Of a DNA stretch of 64,000 nt, positions 55,821-64,000 are shown one piece after another; within the stretch, counting starts at the first letter, position 1; every line of letters begins with the position of its first letter. The stretch is taken from positions 1,054,001 through 1,118,000 of the forward strand of contig NC_089395.1 of NCBI RefSeq assembly GCF_003171515.1. Direction: 5' to 3'. Made by a program: the position numbers and the translations under genes. Source of the stretch: Pyrenophora tritici-repentis. Its lineage: Eukaryota; Ascomycota; Dothideomycetes; Pleosporales; Pleosporaceae. The notes under the pieces were generated by a model that made no database searches, had not been told where the DNA came from, and saw only the letters and a list, made by a program, of their open reading frames with translations.

Positions 55821-56981
55821 GTGCCTGCCAGACCCTACTTGTTTATACCTGGACCCCGCCATACACTTCCTGAGCACCCTCACTTTCTCAGCATCGCGAA
55901 TCAACTGCCATACTTAGGTGCTAAAGTACGAACACTACAGTTTACCATTGTTCAACGCGTCACAGCGACACAAGTTGTGTCCCTCGACACTACCCCCTGC
56001 CCGCCGATACTGCTCCGAGAGAACTGCACCAAAGGCTGGCTGGGATATCAAGTAGAGTTTCAGGATGGCTCGTGGTGGAAGTTGGAGAAAGCGTTGTCAC
56101 AGATGGAGTACCAACGAACCGACCCACCCTTCGAAGCTCGACAGGTTTTCGAATGCGTCTGCACCAAGGACCCCAACAAGTGCCATAACGGCGTCGGAAA
56201 AGCTATCGCCAAGGTCAAGTACCAGTAGAGTAGCACAACCCACTAACATTCGTAAATACTGACTAGTCCTAGGGTTCGGGGTAAATTCGATGATAGGATG
56301 TTCTACTTCTCGGAGATGGAGCGCCGCAAAGAGGATTTAGCAAAGAAGCTGGGCACTAAAGAGTACGACAAAGCGCTTCAAGAGTACGAATATTTCTCGC
56401 GTCTTTATCACAATGCCGTTAAAACAGTCGACACCCCCCACATCTTCACAACCCACGAGATGAATGCGCTCAAACTCTTTGTAGAGTTCAACTGCCAGTA
56501 TGTACCGCATCTTCTCAGCTCCTGGGAAGGACCCATGCCAGAGGGATTGGATGAGCAGGCGATGCCTGGGGGCTTTCTGAAGATCATACTCATGAACAAG
56601 CTTCCTGGGGAGTCGCTCGACTACACCACTTTCTGGGACAAGGATAAGAAGACGAGGAAAGCTATTCGACGTGCGTTTAAAGTGGCTCTCATGTAAGTTA
56701 GCTATTTTGATTTCACTAGTTCAATGCTCACAATAGGTAGGGAGGTCCGGAAGTGCGTACTCAACCTACACGACACTACCCTACGGAATCTGGTTTGGGA
56801 TGAGAAGGAAAAGAAATGGTATGTTCTTCTTTTGTGATAATAGGCTATGCTAACCTCTCTGATTAGCTACATTGTCAATTTCCAGCAGTACCGCAGTCTC
56901 CGGGGCGTGCCAGGTGAAGAGAGGGCATGGAAGAATTCCCACTACAGGTTCTGGGGTCTCGCAGAAGAATGTCGGGAGTGA
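55821..56981 (+). CDS. divergent kinase-like protein A (start not resolved)
   Basis: Exons end at 56224 and then run 56273-56692, 56741-56818 and 56867-56981; all three introns are 48 bp. The first exon is open back to 55821 but has no ATG at its head, so an upstream exon or a lost start is likely. The N-terminal half carries GWLGYQVEFQDGSWWKLEKAL and PPFEARQVFECV. The second half resembles a minimal protein-kinase C-lobe: ILMNKLPGE near a hinge position, then NLHDTTLRNLVWD in place of the HRDxxxxN loop (the Asp and Asn kept) and CYIVNFQ in place of DFG. I infer a pseudokinase or highly divergent kinase. A paralogue follows downstream. Confidence 0.55.
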
Positions 56982-57410
56982 AACGGGAGGTGACGGAGGG
57001 TTGTGACAGATGATCGGAGAAGAATCGTAGTCTTGGGAGAAACTGAGGTTAGACGGGTGGGTATTGTACCTATGTGGGATTTCTGTGATATAGTAGCGGA
57101 CACGCGACATTGCTGCAGATATAACTCTTATAGGAGGCATGTCTTTATTCTGCTATTCTACTGTATATTCCTGTGTATGTCATGTATATCACTCTGTAAG
57201 CCATGCATATTCTCCTGTAGGCTATGTATATCTACCTGTACGCCATGCAAACTCGAAAGGGTTAGTCCAACCCCGCTAGGGCTAGCCCGTGTATACATGA
57301 ACCACCACACCCGCTACAAACCTTCATATCAACACCCACATCGACTTGCGCAACCAGTTAACCACACCGATCAATACCACTAGAACATGGAGCTTGTAAA
57401 TCAGCCCTGA
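56982..57410. other. intergenic between the two kinase-like paralogues
   Basis: About 430 bp with a TGTATAT-rich stretch near 57,160-57,240 in which a short motif (CTGTAxGCCATGxA-like) recurs loosely. No gene is seen. Confidence 0.4.
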
Positions 57411-58352
57411 TGTGTTGAATTCCGCAAACCCGCGCCGCAGAACAAGTCAGCTGCTGGCCTTGCGACTGGATGCCTGGGCACCCAGGTACGATTTGACGAC
57501 GGCTCACTATGGGAAATGACCAAAGTACTATCCCACCTGAAGTACCAACAAAACCAACCACCCTTCGAGGCTCGCCAAGTTCTGGAGTGTGTCCGCATCG
57601 AAGACCCTTATAACGCGCATCCTGATGTGCAAGTCGCAGTCACCAAGGTGAAGTATCAGTAGGTTGGCACGTAACATCTCAATATAATTGCTAACAGTTT
57701 CAGGGTGCATGGAACGCCGGCGAGTTGCTTCTTCTACTGGAATCAATCACAGGAATCCGAAGAAAAATTGCGCCGAGCAACAGGCACTGCGCATGATGAA
57801 AATGCAGAGTCGTGTCAATATGACAAACAACGCCTTCAACTTGCTACCAAGCCAACGGATAAGCTAAACGATGATACCACAAAAGAGTTCGCGGCTCTTA
57901 CCCATTTCAAGAATGGAGAGTTCACACATGCGCCCCACATTCTCGGCTTTGCAGTGGATAACACGGCAGAGGAAGCGGACGACACTGAAGCAATGCTTGG
58001 GGGATATGTTGTTTTCATGCTCATGAATAAACTTCCTGGCGAGCAAATTACTTGGGCCAAGTGCTGGAGCAAGGAGGAGAAGACTAGGGAGGAGATTCGT
58101 TGTGCGTTCAAGGTCGCTCTAATGTAAGTATCTGCGCTGGAACCCTATGTCCTAATACTGACAAAAAAAAATAGGGATGTTTGGTCGGTAGGTGCCTGGC
58201 CTAGCGACCATGGTATGCGCAAAGTCATGTGGGATGAGCAAGAACATAAGTGGTATGTGTTCCTTTTGTATTGCCAGTTCTTTTACTGACCTTGTGCAGC
58301 TACATTGTGTATTTCGAACATTACACTGTCATATGTGAGGAGGACCCAGAGA

Positions 58353-61083
58353 CAGTGATCGGAATGGTCTGGTCTGACTTGGTCTTGGTCTGGTCTAGAC
58401 CGCCAAGACTTGGTCTGGTCTGGCGATTTTTTGAGACCGTGGTCGGACCGGTCTAGATGATCGGACCGGTCCGGCTATAAATAGGTCCACGTGACTAGAT
58501 CTTAGACTAATCTAGCCAGAAAATTTAGCACAATATGAGTCATTAAGATCAAGGTAAGTCTTCTACTTACATAGAACAATCAAGTCCTTAACAACCTACT
58601 TATATACTATTGTTATGGAGCCTTCAACACCAACCTCACCGTCCCCATCGAATATTATAAGACTAGATTTAACGTCTCTTACTCCATCTCCTATCCCCAC
58701 GTCATCACCCACCCCTATACTATCACCCACTCCTATTCAATATCACGAATCTCCAGATGAGTTCGTGCAGGGCGGTATCACGTACGTGAAACGTGCAATA
58801 ATTGCAAGGAAGGATTTCCGTCAAGGTACATCACACATCTGGAAGTACGGACTCCAATACATTCGAGATAGCGATAAGAAAGAGGTGTATTACTGCCATG
58901 AGTGCAGGGTTGGGAAGAGCAAGCAAGAGTTGTTTGTCATCAATGGCACTTCTAGGATCCGGAATCACCTGGAACAGAAGCACCAGATTGATCCCCAGAG
59001 TGGCATCAAGCGAAAGGGTTCTGTACGGAAGTCTATAATCGACCAGCAAAAGGATGGGGCTGCTTCCAGCATCTTTTTCTGGAAGGAGTCAGTAGAGAAG
59101 TTTAAAGAGCTTCTAATTCGTTGGATTGTGTACTGCCATATCGCCTTCTTTCAATTAGAGAACCAGTACTTTCGTGAACTACTCCTCTTTTTAAATCCGG
59201 CACTACTCAACCACCTCCCGAAGGCTGCGAAGACTATCCGAAGCTGGGTAATGAATGCATTCATATCGAAGAAGCAACAGCTTAGGGAGGACCTACACCA
59301 TTCACGGAGTAGGATCTCTATCTCCTTTGATCTCTGGACTTCACCAAACCCTTACGCTATCCTAGGCGTCGTCGCTATGTGGATTGATACTACCGGCATG
59401 CGACGTGTTACCGCTTTAGGTATGCGACGTATATACGGCGAACATACTGGAGAGAATCTTGGATCGGTGGTCCTTGAATTGCTGGAAGAATACGACATTA
59501 GCGGAGATCAGATTGGATACTTTATGCTGGATAATGCCTCGGCAAATGATACCGCTGTTGAGTTTATACTCAAGGATCTCTGCCCATGGATGAAGTCAAA
59601 ACAACGTCGTCATCGCCGGCTGCGTTGCTTGGGCCATGTCATCAACCTCTGTTGCCAGGCGTTCCTTATGGGGCGAAACTGTGAGAAGTATCTTGCGAAG
59701 CTGGAGAAGCATCATCAACGTGGCGACTATACGAAGGTGGAAGAGCTCTGGAAGAAGTTCGGATGTTTGGGTCGTCTTCACAACCTGGTGCGATACATCA
59801 GGCTTACTCCACAACGGCGTGAGGAGTTTGCTACAATTATTATCGGCGGAGATCTTTCGCAATTCGACGGGCTTGAGCTTATCCAGAACAACTCGACCCG
59901 CTGGAACTCATGGTTTTATTCGATTACACGTGCATTAAATGTTCGAGAACGTTTAGAGCTCTTCTCGGCTCGTCATGTACCTGGAAAGGGCTCCGTAGGG
60001 ATCGCGAACTTTAAGCTTGATGGACAGCACTGGTTTGAGCTTGAAAAGATTGAACTCGCTCTCAAAGACTTCTATGCTGCAACTTTGCTTTCTGAAGGTA
60101 AGAAGACGTCACTTGCGGACTGGTTTTCAACTTTGGACTGCCTTCTCCGGGAGATAAGCGAGACGAAGGATCACTACCACGACATCCACACTGAGGACGA
60201 TAACAACTTTACATGGAAGTACCTTCAAGGCTGCGCTGATGCTGCTTGGTTAAAGTGCGTTGAGTACTATAACAATCAGCAGCTGAATTGGCAAAATCGA
60301 TTCCCTGAAGATACTGACCTTCCACCGGCATATTATGCGGCTCAAATCCTTGATCCATATCGCAAGTGGGGATGGTTCAGGCAAGAGTGGGTTCTTCATG
60401 GCGACGAAGAGAAGAAGAGGTGGTTTGAAAACGCACAATTAGCGGTGAAGCATCTCTGGGAGACAGAGTATAAGGGAAGGTACCCTGTCGAGATGCTGCC
60501 ACCACCAGCCAGGAAGGAGAGAGATCCTGACCCAGCATTTGATCGCCAGCGGGAACATAAGCGCATTCGAATAGACGCTCCAGTTTCTACAACTGATTTG
60601 TATGAACAATACATCTCTACTGACCGGCTTCATAACGAAGAGGCAGGTTGCAATGAGGCTATTGCGTACTGGCTATCTCGCTACGACTCCCAACGAGATC
60701 TCGCTCGCTTCGCTCTAGACATGTTTGCGATCTCGCCTATGTCGGATGAATGCGAACGTCTTTTTAGTAGCGCGAAGCTTACTATCGTCGATCGCCGTGG
60801 TAGGCTGAAGGCAGATATTATAGAAGCGTGCGAGTGTCTCCGGGCCTGGTATGGAAAGCCCCAAGCTGAGGGGAACAGCGATATCGAGGATAGTGAGAAC
60901 GAAGACGACTAGATTGACAGTCAGTAGTAAAACACATTTCCTCGGCTTCCTTCTTTGCTTCAGCCTCATTCTTGGCGGTCTTGTTGGTCGGACCGGTCTG
61001 GTCGGACCGGTCCTTATGTAAGCACCTGGTCTGGTCTGGTCTGTACCCTCAGACCAGACCAGACCAGACCATTCCGATCACTG
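58353..61083 (+). mobile_element. complete hAT DNA transposon (2,731 bp)
   Basis: The ends are inverted repeats beginning CAGTGATCGGAATGGTCTGG, with the CAGNG tip typical of hAT. The 8-bp target duplication CCCAGAGA is perfect (58345-58352 and 61084-61091). Subterminal zones at both ends are full of short GGTCTG and CGGACCGGTC motifs in both orientations, the usual transposase-binding clusters of hAT elements. It contains one intact transposase gene with about 260 bp before and 170 bp after it. The target is the last exon of kinase-like gene B. Confidence 0.96.
58615..60912 (+). CDS. hAT-family transposase, intact
   Basis: A single uninterrupted frame of 765 residues. A BED-type zinc finger is near the N-terminus (C94 and C97 in YYCHECRVG; H118 and H123 in NHLEQKHQI). 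The RNase-H-like core begins SISFDLWTSPNPYAILGVVA with the first Asp, continues with YFMLDNASANDTAV and with RCLGHVINLCCQ, which holds the hAT-specific C/H element. The C-terminal dimerisation region reads YDSQRDLARFALDMFAISPMSDECERLFSSAK, including the third acidic residue, and ends in an acidic tail. All expected blocks are present without stops, so the element may be active or only recently silent. Unlike the pogo copy at the other end of the window, it shows no sign of RIP. Confidence 0.95.
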   Translation: MEPSTPTSPSPSNIIRLDLTSLTPSPIPTSSPTPILSPTPIQYHESPDEFVQGGITYVKRAIIARKDFRQGTSHIWKYGLQYIRDSDKKEVYYCHECRVGKSKQELFVINGTSRIRNHLEQKHQIDPQSGIKRKGSVRKSIIDQQKDGAASSIFFWKESVEKFKELLIRWIVYCHIAFFQLENQYFRELLLFLNPALLNHLPKAAKTIRSWVMNAFISKKQQLREDLHHSRSRISISFDLWTSPNPYAILGVVAMWIDTTGMRRVTALGMRRIYGEHTGENLGSVVLELLEEYDISGDQIGYFMLDNASANDTAVEFILKDLCPWMKSKQRRHRRLRCLGHVINLCCQAFLMGRNCEKYLAKLEKHHQRGDYTKVEELWKKFGCLGRLHNLVRYIRLTPQRREEFATIIIGGDLSQFDGLELIQNNSTRWNSWFYSITRALNVRERLELFSARHVPGKGSVGIANFKLDGQHWFELEKIELALKDFYAATLLSEGKKTSLADWFSTLDCLLREISETKDHYHDIHTEDDNNFTWKYLQGCADAAWLKCVEYYNNQQLNWQNRFPEDTDLPPAYYAAQILDPYRKWGWFRQEWVLHGDEEKKRWFENAQLAVKHLWETEYKGRYPVEMLPPPARKERDPDPAFDRQREHKRIRIDAPVSTTDLYEQYISTDRLHNEEAGCNEAIAYWLSRYDSQRDLARFALDMFAISPMSDECERLFSSAKLTIVDRRGRLKADIIEACECLRAWYGKPQAEGNSDIEDSENEDD

Positions 61084-61433
61084 CCCAGAGACATTGTGGA
61101 AAGATGCCTGGTACGAAAGTTGGGAGCTTGCAGAGAATTGTCGGACATGGCGCAAAGAATGAGTGCGATGGACAATCGTAAGGACATGATCTACGATAGG
61201 AGGATTTGCAAAGATTGGGGAGACATTGAGGTTGGACGGGCTTGCCCTGCCCCCGGCCACATTAGCCGAGGGGACCCGCAGTCGCGTTACCTATGACAGC
61301 ATCGTGCTGAACTCCACCTAACCAGTACCAACAACCTGTTTGCAATGAAGATCATCCCAACATGTCTCTAGCATGCGCATACCAATTGCATCGTGAATTT
61401 GTTGCATACTCCGTGAAATGAGCTACTTGGGAC

Positions 61434-62304
61434 ATGTACGCACTCACGTTAGCTGGGATACCCATCTCCATTGGCGCCAATGAAGCCGTACACCAACAGC
61501 GGCTCTTGGATGAGGAAGCGGAGGCCGATGAACGCCAAGAGGAGTTTTATTTAGACGTATTTTGCGACGCGAAGAGCAAGAAGAAAGACGAGGTCAATGG
61601 CGCGATTGTGGTTTTGAAAGATGGAAAGGTATGCACTATAACCCCACATCAATTTAGAGGCGCGTCAAGCATGCCGCATAATCAACCGCTATCCACGCAT
61701 GTGTTCAGGTAAAGATTCGCGGAGCTGATTGTCACACAGATCTGCCTCTGGCCCAAAGACCCAGAAACCGGCCTTCCCGCACGCGGTCCAAATGACGAAC
61801 CACCACCCTACCCCTTCACAGGCTTCTATCTACCTTTCCCTTCTTCTGAGCTCCCACATCGCCCTATGCCTGCCGCGCCCATCCTAGGCCTCGTCAGCAC
61901 CGTCCCACCCTCTCCCCCCCTTCCCCGCCTCATCCGCGCCTTCAACACCCTCCCCGACACCACCCTCCAAAACGTCCTCCAAACGCACAAAGCCAAAGCT
62001 CAACTGGCTCTACGCGGACAACTATTCGCGCGAACTGCGGTATGGGCCGCGCGCTGAAGCAAAGAAACATACAGTTGGGCCGTGGGATTGGACAGAAGAT
62101 GAACAGGGTTTGACGTTGGATGGGGAGGAGTGTCTTGTGGCTGTAGAAGAGAAGAGGGGCGGGTATGGCTGGGCTGTGTACTGGGATCGAGAGGATGACT
62201 GTTTGAAAGAGCAAGGAATAGGGAAGGACAAGAGGGTGTTGAGGTGTAGTTTGGAGAGGAGGCTAGTGGAGGAACGGACTATAAAGGGGCTGAATGAGGA
62301 CTGA
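61434..62304 (+). pseudogene. hypothetical fungal protein with a one-base frameshift
   Basis: Exon 1 (61434-61628) encodes MYALTLAGIPISIGANEA and a charged helix ending KDEVNGAIVVLKDGK. A 111-bp intron (61629-61739) leads to ICLWPKDPETGLPARGP and PFTGFYLPFP. After a C-rich stretch the natural continuation (KLNWLYADNYSRELRYGPRA, then VGPWDWTEDEQGL, to TGA 62302) is one base out of frame. A run of seven C at 61914-61920 is the likely site of a one-base insertion. The domain layout matches uncharacterised proteins common in Pleosporales, as I recall. This is either a recent pseudogene or a homopolymer sequencing error; a non-standard intron over the C-rich part is possible. Confidence 0.55.
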
Positions 62305-62449
62305 TGCATCGTTAGAGAGTTGCGTTTGTTGGAGACATCCTCGTGGTTTTCTGTTGACTCTCCACCTGGCAATGTGAAAATTCAGCTAAGGACCACCACA
62401 AGATATGATCATTGATTGTTACACCACGCAGGGTTTCATTTCCGTATCC

Positions 62450-64000
62450 GCTGGCATTGCTTACGCATTACTGGGTTTCCCGAATCTACGCCGGTTTCTA
62501 CAATCGATTTTACTGTACAAACCATAGCGATTCCTAAAATCCGATTTTGGATTCACTCCGATTTTGCCGGGCCGATTTTTGGAATCCCTACCGATTTTCG
62601 GAATCCCTACCGACTATCGTGATGCGTACCGATTTCTGACTCTCGATTCCTAGGACCACTGCCGGTTTTCTGGAATGCACCCCGATTTCTAATCGTAGAT
62701 TCCTAACTCTACGCCGGTTTTATCGTAGCTTTCTCTTAGATTTTTGCCAATTATTACAATACGTAGTTACTGTTGGAAGGTCTATAGCACTAGTGCTGAA
62801 AGGAAATAACGATAACTAGGAATGCATTCTGTTCGGTGATGGTTCTTGTTGATTACGAACATAGCTGCTACGAAGGTATACCTAAGCTCTGCGCAAGGTG
62901 GGCCGAAGTCGGGCCGAAGTGTCCAGCAGCCGACGTCTCTACCGATACTCACGATCCGACAGTTACTAAGTTTTCATTACCGATTCATAGGATCCCTCCC
63001 GGTTATCTGGATTGTACACCGATTTCTAATGGCCACATTTTAGAACCCCTCCCGATTATCACAACTTGTAACGGTTTTTAGGACCATTACCTGGTTTAAG
63101 ATTTTATCCCGACTTTCGAGTGCCGATTTTAGACCACTGATTTTGGGGACCCTTACCGATTTCTTCGACGCTGCCTTTCTATAGTAACTATAACTGAGTC
63201 CTGGCCTCGGAGGCTACCCTGAATAGCCTAAATGCTTTCGCAATCCTGGAATTGCGAAAACTTTCCAGAAGATGCATAGCAGAACCTAGACTCATGACTC
63301 TAGAAACGCGTTAGATAGAGCTACATCAAGGTCTACCTTTCCCTACTACGTACAGATGAGGTTCTAGGAAGTAACTTTAAATTAAAGGTTTTCGTCGTCT
63401 TCTTCGCCTCATTCGTGTTCTGCTCATACCAGAAGCTCCGGACCTATATCTTTATATCTTTAGGTAAGGCTAAGAGTGGTCTACGCAAGAAGATACAAGT
63501 AATTGTACCATGTCACTATCAGCGACTCTAGTAACAACCTACACGACTGCTGAGTACAAGGCATCAACGTTAACATCCATAGCTTAGAGCATGCAATCAA
63601 TAGGTCTTGATTTGAGATTCGACTCCCTTGTCTATCGCCCGTACTATAGTTCATCATTGATGTAAAAAGGTCAGTGAATGTTGTGGTGTAGTAGCTTGTC
63701 ACGTGTTCGGTGTTAGGTAATCGGCGCTAGGGTTGAGTATTTTAGGGCGACTCCGTGTAGAGGAGCTCGACATCTTATCGTACACGATTCTTAATACTAC
63801 CGATTGTTACTCGGATACCTTCTTGTTCTCTACTCTCTACCGATTGCGGGTCGGCAGCCTCTCTTCTGACTATTGAGACTATCCCTCTACCACAATATCT
63901 ACCAACGACCAAAGTGTATCCCCGATTACGAAAGGCTAAGAATTTCCTACAAAGAACATCGTCGGCGTGGAATAATTCCACACCGATTTCTCAAATCTAC
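62450..64000. repeat. degenerate satellite-like tract (CCGATTTN motif)
   Basis: From about 62,450 on, the motif CCGATTTT/CCGATTTC, often followed by GGAATCCCTA or GGACC, recurs at loose 15-40 bp intervals up to about 63,170 and again at the window end. The units are strongly diverged, so no fixed period can be given. There is no gene in this stretch; the frames are short. It may be a decayed minisatellite or transposon end, and it reaches the window edge. Confidence 0.55.

Larger units (their letters stand above)
57411..61162 (+). pseudogene. kinase-like paralogue B, split by a hAT transposon
   Basis: Same layout as gene A: exons end at 57658, then 57704-58123 (same length as exon 2 of A), 58175-58252 and 58300 onward. 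Conserved landmarks are VRFDDGSLWEMTKVLSHL, PPFEARQVLECV, FMLMNKLPGEQ, KVMWDEQEHKC and YIVYFEHY. In this copy the catalytic-loop segment has lost the Asp/Asn pattern of A. The last exon is interrupted at 58353 by the hAT element. On its far side, from 61092, the frame resumes without loss to TGA at 61160 with residues matching the C-terminus of A (WELAENC against WGLAEEC). No start codon is found; the open part begins after TGA 57408. Confidence 0.75.

Noticed and set aside
58370..58480. GGTCTG/CGGACCGGTC clusters as independent repeats
   Set aside because: They lie inside the hAT ends and are its subterminal motifs, mirrored near 60,975-61,070.

Overview
The window looks like nuclear DNA of a filamentous ascomycete, most likely a Dothideomycete of the order Pleosporales. 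Genes carry short introns (about 45-130 bp, GT...AG, often with a CTAAC-like branch site). The gene set (lipin, TAF9, UTP11, RAX1, RMD1, fungal ELL, ferroportin) is that of a filamentous fungus. The accessory genes (HET domain, F-box-like relics, cysteine-rich secreted protein, PL3 and GH43 enzymes) fit a plant-associated species. Species assignment is inference; no database was available.

Layout. 1-4.4 kb is repeat-rich: a dead pogo/Fot1-type transposon with terminal repeats and a TA duplication (814-2653) and an F-box-type pseudogene. 4.4-7.8 kb holds two secreted plant-polysaccharide enzymes on the minus strand (GH43 exo-beta-1,3-galactanase type with CBM35; PL3 pectate lyase). 8.9-28.6 kb is a compact housekeeping block: UTP11, an SDR, a CMC1-type twin CX9C protein, TAF9, a fibronectin-III/coiled-coil protein, lipin (PAH1), a small cysteine-rich secreted protein, ferroportin, an alpha/beta hydrolase, a tRNA-Tyr-like relic, DSK2/ubiquilin and a quinone oxidoreductase. 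29-34 kb is mixed: a frameshifted fungal-specific gene, a small membrane protein whose intron holds a MITE, a second MITE, and a 2OG-Fe(II) oxygenase. 35-44 kb holds RAX1, an RMD1/DUF155 protein, an adenosine-deaminase-like protein with an altered active-site motif, a broken HET gene and a UBE2C-type E2. 44-48.9 kb has no gene I can support and is rich in simple repeats. 48.9-53 kb holds ELL and a DUF2237 protein.

From 53.7 kb to the end the window is accessory again. It holds a PD-(D/E)xK-like protein behind a 10-copy 17-bp minisatellite and two paralogous, very divergent kinase-like genes. The second of these is split by a complete 2.73-kb hAT transposon with an intact 765-residue transposase and a perfect 8-bp target duplication. 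A frameshifted hypothetical gene and a degenerate satellite-like tract follow. The most striking observations are this recent-looking hAT insertion and the nuclease-like plus kinase-like cluster it interrupts, the pair of hAT-type MITEs around a small gene, and the contrast between the heavily mutated pogo copy and the intact hAT copy.

Coordinates of spliced genes were worked out by eye from reading frames and GT/AG sites; each intron I used restores a continuous frame.
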